From Kaistella yonginensis (GTDB lineage Bacteria; Bacteroidota; Bacteroidia; Flavobacteriales; Weeksellaceae), in NCBI RefSeq assembly GCF_030409525.1, contig NZ_JAUFQB010000002.1, positions 50,422 to 114,421 of the forward strand: 64,000 nucleotides of DNA, in the 5' to 3' direction. Position numbers and translations under genes: made by a program. The notes under the pieces were generated by a model. The model was not told where the DNA came from, made no database searches, and worked only from the letters and a program-made list of their open reading frames with translations. This document shows, in pieces, positions 8,102 to 16,538 of this stretch (position 1 is its first letter; the number at the start of each line of letters is the position of its first letter).

Positions 8102-9190
8102 TTATACATCGTAATTCAACATCACCACATTGGTCGTTGGGTGACATTGACAAGTCAACACAAAACCTCGCGCCACCTCGTCCTCGGTCAATGCGAAGTT
8201 CTTTTCCATAAACACTTCTCCTTCCATCACCTGTGCTTTACACGTGCAGCAAACGCCACCTTTGCAGGCAAAAGGAACCGGAAGTTTTTCATCCAATGCT
8301 TGATCCAAAATGCTTTTCTTTTTCGAATTAAGGTGAAATGAATATTCATCATCATCAATAATTAAAGTAACCATGCTTTCTAAATTAGGGATCGCTTTGA
8401 ATTCATCGCTCATTTCCGCATTACCTTCTTCATCAGGCGCAGCGTAATATTCGTACATGATTTGAAGCGAAGGAACTTTTTTTTCTTTTTTCAAATACTC
8501 AGAAATTCCCTTAATCATTTCTGAGGGGCCACAAATAAAATACGTTGATTCCTGCACAGGAATATCCGTAAATCGTTGGAAAAGGAGGTCTAGTTTTTCT
8601 GCTGAAATTCTTCCTTCAAAAAGCTCGTCTTCAAAATGTTTTTCTCTGGATAAAAGGAAAATAACTTTAAGTCTTCCTTCAAATTTCTCAACCAAATGAT
8701 CGATTTCCTTTTTGAAAATAATATCGGTGAAGCTCTTATTGCTGAAAAATAAATAAGCCGAGCTTAAAGGTTCTTGATAAAGTGCTTCTTTGATATTCGA
8801 TAAAACGGGAGAAATGCCACTTCCCGCAGCCAAGCCCACATACGTTTTTTGGTTGGAAGCGTGATAATGGGTATGGAAATGTCCAGAGGGCGCCATTACT
8901 TCAACCAAATCACCTGGTTTTAATTTTTGATTAAGATAAGTTGACACTTTTCCTTGATCCAAGTGTTTAACCAGAATTTCAAGCGTAGCATTTTCTTCAC
9001 TTGGCGCATTGATAATCGAATAGCTTCTGCGCAAATCTTCTTCCCCAAAAATAAACCGCACATTTAGATATTGGCCTTGCTTGAACGAAAATTCGTGTTT
9101 TAAGTCCTCGGGAATTTCAAAGGCAATATGAATGCAATCGTTGGTTTCCTTGGATACTTTAGTTGCTTTTAGTTGATGAAAATGATGCAT
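8102..9190 (-). CDS. paaE: phenylacetyl-CoA epoxidase reductase subunit PaaE
   Basis: PaaE passes electrons from NADPH through FAD and a [2Fe-2S] centre to the PaaA di-iron site. The 362-residue protein shows the FAD-binding RRSYSI motif and the NAD(P)-binding GLAAGSGISPVLSNI segment. The plant-type ferredoxin domain comes last, with cysteines in PFACKGGVCCTCKAQ and the fourth in LTCQCHP. This reductase-then-ferredoxin order is typical of PaaE. It is the first gene of the minus-strand operon. A TANNTTTG match lies 34 nt upstream of its start. Confidence 0.93.
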   Translation of the reverse strand: MHHFHQLKATKVSKETNDCIHIAFEIPEDLKHEFSFKQGQYLNVRFIFGEEDLRRSYSIINAPSEENATLEILVKHLDQGKVSTYLNQKLKPGDLVEVMAPSGHFHTHYHASNQKTYVGLAAGSGISPVLSNIKEALYQEPLSSAYLFFSNKSFTDIIFKKEIDHLVEKFEGRLKVIFLLSREKHFEDELFEGRISAEKLDLLFQRFTDIPVQESTYFICGPSEMIKGISEYLKKEKKVPSLQIMYEYYAAPDEEGNAEMSDEFKAIPNLESMVTLIIDDDEYSFHLNSKKKSILDQALDEKLPVPFACKGGVCCTCKAQVMEGEVFMEKNFALTEDEVARGFVLTCQCHPTTNVVMLNYDV

Positions 9191-9223
9191 GTTATTTTAA
9201 AATATCGATAATAGTGAGTTCAA

Positions 9224-9231
9224 CAAATATA
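9224..9231 (-). promoter_or_regulatory. -7 promoter box upstream of paaE
   Basis: The minus strand reads TATATTTG, an exact TANNTTTG match 34 nt before the paaE ATG. The -33 region is not convincing. The spacer 9191-9534 (344 bp) between the divergent paaE and clpB genes holds this box and the clpB promoter; the middle is AT-rich with nothing else I can support. Confidence 0.5.
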
Positions 9232-9461
9232 CTTATTTTTTGAAAGCGAAGAAAAGGTTTCATTTCATTGTTGATAATCGAATGATTAAAACGGTATTTT
9301 CTGCCATTTCGCTCTGTTCAAAATCATAAATAATTGAAATGCGGAAATTTCGACCGAATAAAAAGCGTTTTGTTTGTGAATTTCGGAAATTATGACCGCA
9401 TTTATTTAATTATTGGTAAAAGAATACTTTTTGAAGCTTAGGAATTAGAATAAATAAATAA

Positions 9462-9493
9462 TTGAATAAGAAGAGTGAGAATTCGTAACTTTA
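9462..9493 (+). promoter_or_regulatory. clpB promoter
   Basis: TTG at 9462-9464 and TAACTTTA at 9486-9493 are separated by 21 nt, fitting the Bacteroidota -33/-7 layout (TTG, 19-21 nt, TANNTTTG) with one deviation at the last base. Transcription would start about 35 nt before the clpB ATG. I see no heat-shock inverted repeat in the leader. Confidence 0.7.
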
Positions 9494-9534
9494 TAGGGAT
9501 TCTTACTGTTTCTACAAATTAAAAAATAATTACG

Positions 9535-12126
9535 ATGAATTTAAATCAATATACCGTAAAATCACAGGAAGCTATTCAGAAAGCCCAACAAATCGCCATG
9601 GAATTCGGGAATCAGAGTATTGAGCCCCAACATTTATTGGAAGGTATTTTTCAAGTCGATGAGAATATCTCTCTGTTTTTGTTAAAGAAATCAGAGGCTG
9701 AATTGGCTTTGGTACGAGAGAGAAATCGCGAGAATATCGAAAAACTACCGAAAGTAGAAGGTGGAAATATTTACCTGTCCCAATCTGCCAATAAAGTTTT
9801 ACTCGATGCGCCAAATGTGGCAAAAAAAATGGGCGATGAATTTGTAACCATCGAACATTTATGGCTGTCGCTTTTTGAGGTGGGTGCTGATGTTTCGAAA
9901 ATGCTCAAAGATATGGGCATCACCAAAACTGGTTTAGAAATGGCCATAAAAGAACTGCGCAAAGGGTCGAAAGCAACTTCTGCAAGTTCCGAAGAAACCT
10001 ACCAAAGTTTAAATAAATACGCCAAAAATTTTAATGACCTTGCCGCAGAAGGAAAATTGGATCCGGTGATTGGTCGGGATGAAGAAATCCGCCGTGTTTT
10101 GCAAATTCTATCCCGAAGAACGAAAAATAATCCCATCCTAATCGGAGAGCCTGGCGTGGGTAAAACTGCGATTGCAGAAGGCATTGCCCACCGGATTATT
10201 TCCGGCGACATTCCTGAAAATCTCCAGGATAAAACTTTGTATTCTTTAGATATGGGTGCACTAATTGCGGGTGCAAAATATAAGGGTGAATTTGAAGAAC
10301 GATTGAAATCGGTGATTAATGAAGTGATTAAGTCTGATGGACAAATTATTTTATTCATCGATGAAATCCACACTTTAGTTGGTGCGGGTGGTGGAGAAGG
10401 TGCAATGGATGCAGCGAATATTTTGAAACCTGCCTTAGCGAGAGGTGAACTTCGTGCCATTGGTGCAACCACTTTAAATGAATATCAAAAATATTTTGAA
10501 AAAGATAAAGCCTTAGAAAGACGCTTCCAGAAAGTAATGGTGGAAGAGCCCGATACGGAATCTGCAATATCAATTTTGCGTGGAATTAAAGATAAATACG
10601 AAGCGCACCACAAAGTTCGCATCAAGGATGAAGCGATTATAGCTGCCGTAGAGCAATCTCAACGCTATATATCGGATCGTTTTTTACCGGATAAAGCCAT
10701 CGATTTAATTGATGAAGCTTCTGCAAAATTACGAATGGAGATCAATTCAAAACCAGAAGCATTGGATGTTTTAGACCGAAAATTAATGCAGATGGAAATT
10801 GAGTTAGCCGCTATTTCTAGGGAGGGAAATGATATTAAAGTGGGTCATTTGAAAGAAGATATTTCCAAGGTTTCGGAAGAGCGAAATGAAATCAATGCGA
10901 AATGGCTCAAAGAGAAACAAAAATCAGAGGATCTAACTTCCATTAAGAAAGAAATTGAAGCACTAAAATTGGAAGCAGAACGCGCTTCCAGAGCAGGTGA
11001 TTATGCAAAAGTTGCCGAAATTCAGTACGGAAAAATTAAAGAAAAAGAAGCTGATTTACAAAAATTGGAGCTCGAAATGCAAAACCATCAAAATGAACTC
11101 ATCAAAGAAGAGGTCACGGCGGAGAATATTTCTGAAGTTATTTCTAAATGGACGGGAATTCCTGTTACCAGATTAATTCAGTCTGAACGAGAAAAGTTAC
11201 TCCATTTAGAAGACGAACTCCACAAAAGAGTTGTTGGCCAGGAAGAAGCCATAGAATCAGTAGCAGATGCAATCCGAAGAAATCGTGCAGGATTAAGCGA
11301 TGAAAAAAAACCAATTGGTTCATTTTTATTCCTTGGAACAACCGGTGTTGGTAAAACGGAACTCGCAAAAGCGCTCGCAGAATATCTTTTTGATGATGAA
11401 AATAATATGACCAGAATTGATATGAGTGAATATCAGGAAAGACACTCTGTGTCGCGGTTGGTTGGCGCTCCCCCAGGATATGTTGGTTATGATGAAGGTG
11501 GGCAATTAACGGAAGCGGTGCGCAGAAGACCTTATTCTGTCGTACTTTTAGATGAAATTGAAAAAGCGCATCCCGATGTTTTCAACACTCTTTTACAAGT
11601 TTTGGATGATGGAAGATTGACCGATAATAAAGGTCGTGTGGTGAATTTTAAAAATGCTATTGTAATCATGACGTCGAACTTAGGGTCTCATTTAATACAA
11701 GAAAATTTTGAAAATCTTACCGATGATAATGTTATTGAGGTCGTTGAAAAAACAAAAGAAGAGGTTTTTGCATTATTAAAGCAGACTTTAAGACCAGAGT
11801 TTTTAAATCGAATTGACGAGATTGTTCTCTTTCAACCTCTGAATAAAAAAGAAATAGGTAAAATTGTTAATTATCAGTTGCGTGGATTTAATGAAATGTT
11901 GGCTAAACGTGGAATCATTTTGACCGCTACAGAAGATGCAATTCAATATATTACCAACAAAGGGTACGATCCCAGCTATGGTGCACGACCACTGAAGAGG
12001 GTTTTGCAGCATGAGGTTTTGAATAAATTATCAAAGGAAATTTTGGCAGGAGCCGTTAATGACGGCGATAGAATCACCTTGGATTATTTCGATGAAAGCG
12101 GGTTGGTCTTTCGGGCAATGGAATAA
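9535..12126 (+). CDS. clpB: ATP-dependent chaperone ClpB
   Basis: ClpB is the hexameric disaggregase that works with DnaK to rescue aggregated proteins in the cytoplasm. The 863 residues are full length. In order: Clp N-domain repeats (about 1-145), first AAA+ module with GEPGVGKTA and Walker B LFIDEIHTL, a coiled-coil middle domain (about 400-530) that sets ClpB apart from ClpA/C, and a second AAA+ module with GTTGVGKTE, pore loop GYVGYDEGG and LLDEIEKAHPD. The gene stands alone with its own promoter; small-RNA-like units follow about 100 bp downstream. Confidence 0.98.
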   Translation: MNLNQYTVKSQEAIQKAQQIAMEFGNQSIEPQHLLEGIFQVDENISLFLLKKSEAELALVRERNRENIEKLPKVEGGNIYLSQSANKVLLDAPNVAKKMGDEFVTIEHLWLSLFEVGADVSKMLKDMGITKTGLEMAIKELRKGSKATSASSEETYQSLNKYAKNFNDLAAEGKLDPVIGRDEEIRRVLQILSRRTKNNPILIGEPGVGKTAIAEGIAHRIISGDIPENLQDKTLYSLDMGALIAGAKYKGEFEERLKSVINEVIKSDGQIILFIDEIHTLVGAGGGEGAMDAANILKPALARGELRAIGATTLNEYQKYFEKDKALERRFQKVMVEEPDTESAISILRGIKDKYEAHHKVRIKDEAIIAAVEQSQRYISDRFLPDKAIDLIDEASAKLRMEINSKPEALDVLDRKLMQMEIELAAISREGNDIKVGHLKEDISKVSEERNEINAKWLKEKQKSEDLTSIKKEIEALKLEAERASRAGDYAKVAEIQYGKIKEKEADLQKLELEMQNHQNELIKEEVTAENISEVISKWTGIPVTRLIQSEREKLLHLEDELHKRVVGQEEAIESVADAIRRNRAGLSDEKKPIGSFLFLGTTGVGKTELAKALAEYLFDDENNMTRIDMSEYQERHSVSRLVGAPPGYVGYDEGGQLTEAVRRRPYSVVLLDEIEKAHPDVFNTLLQVLDDGRLTDNKGRVVNFKNAIVIMTSNLGSHLIQENFENLTDDNVIEVVEKTKEEVFALLKQTLRPEFLNRIDEIVLFQPLNKKEIGKIVNYQLRGFNEMLAKRGIILTATEDAIQYITNKGYDPSYGARPLKRVLQHEVLNKLSKEILAGAVNDGDRITLDYFDESGLVFRAME

Positions 12127-12221
12127 TTAGGTTGAGCTGAATTAAAAATTATGTAATTTGAAATTTCAAAAAGGTGATATAAATTTTTATGATAAATATT
12201 ATGAAAAACTATCGTATTTAA

Positions 12222-12253
12222 TTTTGAATTTCAAATAAAAAGATATTCCTTTG
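12222..12253 (+). promoter_or_regulatory. promoter of first tandem small-RNA unit
   Basis: TTTTG at 12222-12226 and TTCCTTTG at 12246-12253 are 19 nt apart. The second unit has the same pair at the same spacing, so this part is conserved between the copies. The -7 box departs from TANNTTTG at the second base only. Confidence 0.6.
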
Positions 12254-12257
12254 TGGT

Positions 12258-12347
12258 ATTCTAAAACTGTAACAGGTAGAAGAATAAATTTTTTTTTCAT
12301 CATTTGTGTTTTTAGAATCCACTTTCATCGGTGGATTCTTTTTTTTT
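12258..12347 (+). ncRNA. candidate small RNA, copy 1
   Basis: A unit of about 90 nt lies between the promoter at 12222-12253 and a terminator. Its 5' half can fold as nested arms: TTCTA/TAGAA outside and CTG/CAG inside. A U-rich single-stranded stretch with CATCATTTGTG follows, then the terminator hairpin. There is no open frame with a plausible start. The second copy has different bases in the 5' half but can form the same nested hairpin, which suggests selection on structure. The start point is estimated from the -7 box. No known RNA family is recognised. Confidence 0.6.
12314..12347 (+). terminator. terminator of small-RNA copy 1
   Basis: A perfect 9-bp stem (AGAATCCAC with GTGGATTCT, loop TTTCATCG) is followed by nine T. 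The stem and loop are identical to those in copy 2. Confidence 0.9.
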
Positions 12348-12399
12348 ACTTGTTATAGGAGTATGTCTATAATGAAAATAGAAAAAAATCACTTAAAAA

Positions 12400-12431
12400 T
12401 TTTGTAGTCTCATAAATATTATATTTCTTTG
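12400..12431 (+). promoter_or_regulatory. promoter of second tandem small-RNA unit
   Basis: TTTTG at 12400-12404 and TTTCTTTG at 12424-12431 are 19 nt apart, the same layout as in copy 1. The spacer sequence between the boxes differs from copy 1. Confidence 0.6.
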
Positions 12432-12435
12432 CTGC

Positions 12436-12522
12436 GTTCTAAAGCAATCAAATGCGATAGAACAAATTTTTTTTCATCATTTGTGTTTTTAGAATCCACT
12501 TTCATCGGTGGATTCTTTTTTT
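12436..12522 (+). ncRNA. candidate small RNA, copy 2
   Basis: This is the second copy of the unit at 12258-12347, about 178 bp downstream. The 5' half forms GTTCTA/TAGAAC with an inner GCA/TGC pair. The bases differ from copy 1 but the pairing is the same. The 3' half (U-run, CATCATTTGTGTTTTT and terminator) is nearly identical. Its end meets the stop codon of the convergent inhibitor-like gene at 12521-12523. Target and role are unknown. Confidence 0.6.
12491..12522 (+). terminator. terminator of small-RNA copy 2
   Basis: The same perfect 9-bp stem as copy 1 is followed by seven T. On the minus strand the hairpin lacks a T-run on the correct side, so it should not end the convergent operon. 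Confidence 0.88.
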
Positions 12523-12718
12523 ATACAGAAAAATCAGTTTTTTCTTCTTCTAAAGTTACAAAGTCGGGAAATTCGATAAGTTTTAATTTTTTTTGACTCT
12601 CTATTTTCAAAACTTTTAATTTCGGATAATATTTTAGAATTTCTAAGCCTCTTTCTTGTAGATTTTTTTTTACTGAGCTGAATTGAGCTGTAGATCTTAA
12701 GGTGGCAAAATAAATCAT
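12521..12718 (-). CDS. stand-alone inhibitor I9-like (subtilisin propeptide-like) protein
   Basis: This 65-residue protein fits the beta-alpha-beta-beta-alpha-beta pattern of the inhibitor I9/subtilisin propeptide fold. A first strand (MIYFATLR) is followed by helix SSVKKNLQERG, strand LEILKYYPKLKVLKIES, helix KKLKLIEFP and last strand FVTLEEEK. It has no signal peptide. Its ATG lies 3 bp after the stop codon of the subtilisin-like protease, so the two are surely co-expressed. I infer that it inhibits or chaperones that protease in trans. The fold call is by eye from hydrophobic pattern and short motifs, not a search. Confidence 0.6.
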   Translation of the reverse strand: MIYFATLRSTAQFSSVKKNLQERGLEILKYYPKLKVLKIESQKKLKLIEFPDFVTLEEEKTDFSV

Positions 12719-12721
12719 AAC

Positions 12722-13978
12722 TCAATTTTTTTGAATTAAACCATTCCCAATATCTCGGTATTTCAGAGAAGTAATGCTTTTGGCACGATCCTCTAAAAGT
12801 TTCCAGATTTCAAGCGCAGAAAGTTGCGGGAATTCTTCCATATAAAGAGCTGCCATGCCAGAAACGTGGGGTGTTGCCATACTTGTCCCGCTCATCAGCT
12901 TATAGCCAGACAGATTGCCTTTCTTCTGCGTATAGCTGCTAAAAATATCAACGCCTGGAGCAGCTACATTAATATTTCCACCGTTTACTGCATTAATTCC
13001 ACCATTAGAAAATGAAGCAACTCTCATTTGGCTATCAATCGCCGCAACAGCCATAAAACATTCAGAATTTGCAGGTGCAGAAACCGGTAAAGGTAAAGCT
13101 GGTCGTTTGCTATCGTTACCAGCAGCAGCAATTAATAAGCAATTACTCTCTAGGGCTCGTTTTCCGACCACATCAAATAATGGAGAAGGAAATTCATTAA
13201 ATTTAACTGGTGATGCCAGCGAAAGTGAAATGATTTTAAACTGTTTAGAAATTGCCCAATCAATCGCATCGATGATGCTAGAAGTAGAGCCTTTGCCATT
13301 ATTATTTAGAACTTTTCCGATTTTAATGTTGCAATCTTTTGCTATACCATAGCGTTTTTGATTATCTAACCTGCAGTTTCCCGCCGCAATTCCTACGCAA
13401 TGTGTACCGTGACCCAAAGGATCCTTGTCCCAATCCTCTCCTTCGATAAATGATTTACCCTCGATGTTTCTCCCTATATAATCGGGATGAGACGCCTCAA
13501 AACCAGTATCTAATATACAAAGATCAATTCCTTTTCCGGAAAACTGTGTTTTATCGATTCCGATTGCTTTTAAGCCCCATTCGAAATTGGTAAGTGAAAT
13601 TGGTGGTAAAGGTTTGTGTAGGATATAATCCTCAAGTTCATTAATTTTTTCAGTAAGAATTTTTGCCTTTAATTTTAAATCTTGTAACATAGCCAACTCT
13701 GTGGCGGTGTAAAAATCTCTTTCTTTCTCATAGTAAATAATGGGATTTTTGTCATTTTTTATAGCAGCGTTTAATTGATCTGGATCTAAATCATCAACAA
13801 CCATAACATTTAAATTTTGATACAGCACTCCTTGATTTTCATTAATAATATCGAAGGATCGGTTTTCTTTGGAAAGATTTTCGGAAAGAAAAAAACTGAC
13901 TGAAAACTCTTTTTCCAATTTTTTTAAAGAAGATTTCTCTTGGTTCTTTAGTAGAACGATGTATTTTTCTTGTGCCAT
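12722..13978 (-). CDS. S8 family subtilisin-like serine protease, cytosolic
   Basis: The 418-residue protein has the full subtilase catalytic set: Asp157 in CILDTGFEASHPD, His190 in GHGTHCVGIAAG, oxyanion Asn288 in AAAGNDS and Ser366 in SGTSMATPHVSG. Residues 1-90 look like an N-terminal I9-type prodomain (EKYIVLLK at the start, VLYQNLNVMVVDDL later). There is no signal peptide, which is unusual for a subtilase and implies it acts inside the cell. It is fourth in a five-gene operon with a DUF2589 protein and is followed directly by a separate inhibitor-like protein. Substrate unknown. Confidence 0.9.
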   Translation of the reverse strand: MAQEKYIVLLKNQEKSSLKKLEKEFSVSFFLSENLSKENRSFDIINENQGVLYQNLNVMVVDDLDPDQLNAAIKNDKNPIIYYEKERDFYTATELAMLQDLKLKAKILTEKINELEDYILHKPLPPISLTNFEWGLKAIGIDKTQFSGKGIDLCILDTGFEASHPDYIGRNIEGKSFIEGEDWDKDPLGHGTHCVGIAAGNCRLDNQKRYGIAKDCNIKIGKVLNNNGKGSTSSIIDAIDWAISKQFKIISLSLASPVKFNEFPSPLFDVVGKRALESNCLLIAAAGNDSKRPALPLPVSAPANSECFMAVAAIDSQMRVASFSNGGINAVNGGNINVAAPGVDIFSSYTQKKGNLSGYKLMSGTSMATPHVSGMAALYMEEFPQLSALEIWKLLEDRAKSITSLKYRDIGNGLIQKN

Positions 13979-13989
13979 TTTTCTTTATT

Positions 13990-14571
13990 TTAGGTATTTA
14001 TTTTAGAAAGATTTTTCTCAAATAAAAGATAAATATCTTCGGTCATTAAAGACATCTTAAGTTTTTTATCTATACTTGAAAAACTTTCATTCTGACTCAT
14101 GATATTTAACCAGTAAACTTCAATTTTTTCGATAGAGTTGAGGCTTTTTATGGTAGGGTCACTCAGTAAACCATTTTGAATAAGACCAATCATCAGATTA
14201 GAAATGATTTCTTCTCCCTCTTCCAATTTAATATGCTCTGTAGTGAATAATTTCATCAGTATTTCATATACGTTTTCTAAGGCATTGAACGCAAAGCCCC
14301 AAAAAGCTTCTCTTCTCCCAGTTTGTATTTTCTGTAGGGATACTGGATTAAATCCTTTTTTCACCAGTGAAAGCATATTGGTGATTTTTAGAATTTCAGC
14401 TTCAATCGTGGTGTTTCCATTGGTTTTAAAATAGGATAAAAGTTGATCCGCAAAATCTTCGAATTGCCGTTCAAAATCATAAGACCTCTTTCCAAATAAA
14501 ATTTGGATTTCATTAAAATTTTTTAGGAAATTTTCATAAACCTGTACTTTATGATGGATGAATTCTTGCAT
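13990..14571 (-). CDS. unknown helical protein in the DUF2589/protease operon
   Basis: This 193-residue protein is predicted mostly alpha-helical from its pattern, with no signal peptide or membrane segment. I do not recognise the family. Its ATG directly abuts the stop codon of the preceding gene (14572-14574), and its stop codon lies 11 bp before the protease start, so it belongs to the same operon. It could be an adaptor or regulator linking the DUF2589 proteins to the protease, but nothing in the sequence shows this. Confidence 0.7.
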   Translation of the reverse strand: MQEFIHHKVQVYENFLKNFNEIQILFGKRSYDFERQFEDFADQLLSYFKTNGNTTIEAEILKITNMLSLVKKGFNPVSLQKIQTGRREAFWGFAFNALENVYEILMKLFTTEHIKLEEGEEIISNLMIGLIQNGLLSDPTIKSLNSIEKIEVYWLNIMSQNESFSSIDKKLKMSLMTEDIYLLFEKNLSKINT

Positions 14572-15270
14572 TTATTCAAAAGTTATTTCCTCAATTTCAT
14601 TACCATCTCTATCTTTGAAAGTCAAAATCCGGATGCCTTCTTCTTCCATTTCTACATGCAGGTTTATAAAAAGTTTCTCTTTATCTTCGGCTCCTGTCGT
14701 ATTTGGGTCTATAAAAATATTTTTAATTTTTGAACTGACCAGATTGTATCGGTCCCGGATCGACTCCTGCAAAATATTGATGAGTGCATTGTTTTCAACC
14801 TCATTTTCATTCCCTTGTGGTTTAAAGACATTCAGGTTTAAAGATTTTATTTGGCTCGTAAAATCTATTTTTTTAATATCTGTTCCGAGATTCTTAGTGA
14901 ACTTTTGATCTTTATTTTCTAATGTTTTAAATAGGGTTTGAAATTCTTTTGTTCTTAAATCTTTATCTTCTAAGGTTGATATTTGAAGATTTTTAGAAAG
15001 ATTAATCGCTCTTATTTTGTCATTCACCTCCTTTAAAAAAACCTGAGGTTCATTTTTAAAATTAAATTTTGAATCGGCATCAATGTCTGTGATTTTAAGT
15101 GGGATGTCCATTTTTATGGTTTGCATCGTATAACGCGGTACTTTAAAATATTTTAGATATTCATGATCGGCATATTCTTTTGCAATCTTTACCGCGTATT
15201 CATCCGCTGCTTTTCGCGCCTGGATAATCTCCGTATTGAGATAATCCAGGTAATCTGATAACTTTACCAT
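14572..15270 (-). CDS. DUF2589-associated companion protein
   Basis: This 232-residue protein opens with a conserved-looking segment: LSDYLDYLNTEIIQARKAADEYAVKIAKEYA, then a KYFKVPRY turn and the strand IKMDIPLKITDID. I believe this pattern is that of proteins often encoded beside DUF2589 genes; that is recollection, not a search. The middle (about 75-150) is Lys/Asn-rich and poorly conserved in appearance, and the C-terminus ends in acidic beta strands. No signal peptide. It starts 10 bp after the DUF2589 gene and abuts the next gene. Function unknown. Confidence 0.65.
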   Translation of the reverse strand: MVKLSDYLDYLNTEIIQARKAADEYAVKIAKEYADHEYLKYFKVPRYTMQTIKMDIPLKITDIDADSKFNFKNEPQVFLKEVNDKIRAINLSKNLQISTLEDKDLRTKEFQTLFKTLENKDQKFTKNLGTDIKKIDFTSQIKSLNLNVFKPQGNENEVENNALINILQESIRDRYNLVSSKIKNIFIDPNTTGAEDKEKLFINLHVEMEEEGIRILTFKDRDGNEIEEITFE

Positions 15271-15280
15271 TGTTTAAAAT

Positions 15281-16150
15281 TTATTGTGACAAGAGACCTA
15301 AAACTTTTTCGAGACCAGCGGGCATTTCGTCGTTGGTGGCTCTTACTTTAACACCTAGGGAATACTCTTTTTCTATTTTTATGCCCGTGCTAGATGAACG
15401 TTTGTAAGAAACATCAACTTTAAACTTAACGGGGCCAAATCCTCCTGAAACTCCAGCATTAATACCGAATTCGCTGCTTACATCTTTCGTGTAAGTAGAG
15501 TTTAATTTTACATTAAAATCCACTTCGCAACTTTCAATTCGAAAACTTGGAACATTTAGCAAAGCAATGAATGGAACTTTAATTTCCATATCTGTAGGGA
15601 TGGTCGGGTCTTCATCAGGAGTCTCTGTTTCCGAAATATAAGCTGGATTCGGCGCATTTTTTTTGTAAATAAATTCTGCCATTCTTAGTTTTTTCTCCGC
15701 GCCTTCCCCTTCAAAACCAACTTCATTAATAAAATTGACGGTGCTAATCGAGGCATTGGATTGTGCTTTTACGCACGCGTCGAGTGGGCCGCCAATAATT
15801 GTTGCGAAATCAATGCTTCCCAATTCAGCGGCAAAGTTAGCGTCGGAAGCGTCGGATGTTGAAAATATATTATCGTCTGCCGCCATTTGTCCAAAGATTA
15901 GTTTTAAAGTACTGGCAGAAATACCTGCCAAGGAGCTTTCCCATTTGTCTTCGTATTTGCTTTTAAAGGTGTTAAAAATTTCCAAGATTTCTTTCTTAGA
16001 AACCTCTTCTAATTCCGAAGGAGAAATCCCACTTATTTTTTCGTAAACCGACGGCGAAAGTAATTTTTCAACGCCAGTTAAAATGTCAATTAATTGGGTT
16101 TTTGTTTTTTTAGATTGATCTTTTTCTAAAATTGATTTCAGTGTTTTCAT
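15281..16150 (-). CDS. DUF2589 domain-containing protein
   Basis: This 289-residue protein matches the DUF2589 family from about residue 110 to the end. The IIGGPLDACVKAQSNAS segment, the RMAEFIYKK strand, the VPFIALLNVPSFRIESCEVDFNVKL repeat of strands, GGFGPVKFKVDVSYKRSS and the final VKVRATNDEMPAGLEKVLGLL are the family's hallmark order. The N-terminal 100 residues are helical. There is no signal peptide. The family has no assigned function that I know of. It is the first gene of a five-gene operon that ends with a cytosolic subtilase and an inhibitor-like protein. Confidence 0.85.
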   Translation of the reverse strand: MKTLKSILEKDQSKKTKTQLIDILTGVEKLLSPSVYEKISGISPSELEEVSKKEILEIFNTFKSKYEDKWESSLAGISASTLKLIFGQMAADDNIFSTSDASDANFAAELGSIDFATIIGGPLDACVKAQSNASISTVNFINEVGFEGEGAEKKLRMAEFIYKKNAPNPAYISETETPDEDPTIPTDMEIKVPFIALLNVPSFRIESCEVDFNVKLNSTYTKDVSSEFGINAGVSGGFGPVKFKVDVSYKRSSSTGIKIEKEYSLGVKVRATNDEMPAGLEKVLGLLSQ

Positions 16151-16185
16151 TTTGTAAGGTTTTAGTTTTTAGTAAATTAACAATA

Positions 16186-16193
16186 CAAAATTA
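16186..16193 (-). promoter_or_regulatory. -7 promoter box upstream of the DUF2589 operon
   Basis: The minus strand reads TAATTTTG, an exact TANNTTTG match 36 nt before the DUF2589 start. A -33 box is not evident. The rest of the spacer 16151-16538 is AT-rich and holds nothing else I can support. Confidence 0.45.
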
Positions 16194-16538
16194 CTTTAAT
16201 AATTACTTTTACGATAAGGGAAATGACGGGATTGCGCAAGGTGATTTAACCCAAGATTTCATAGTGCAAATTAATTAGAATATTTAGGAAACTTATCGGT
16301 CTGCAAAAATATAGCACGTCTGCAAAATGAATTTTACTTACAAATTGCTCTAGAAGGTCGATAATAGATTAGAATTTCAAATAGGAGAATCACTCAATAA
16401 TAAAAGAATAAGGAGTACAATCTTTTAACTGCAAAGAAATTTTAATAAAATCAGTACAGTAAGCGGGAAAAAAGTTGCAAACTCCTTCCTATAAAAGCAC
16501 CAATTCGAAATTATTTCATGCAGAGCATAACCTCAATA

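Noticed and set aside
9999..10472. 157-residue frame opposite clpB
   Set aside because: It lies wholly within clpB on the other strand, with no independent signals.
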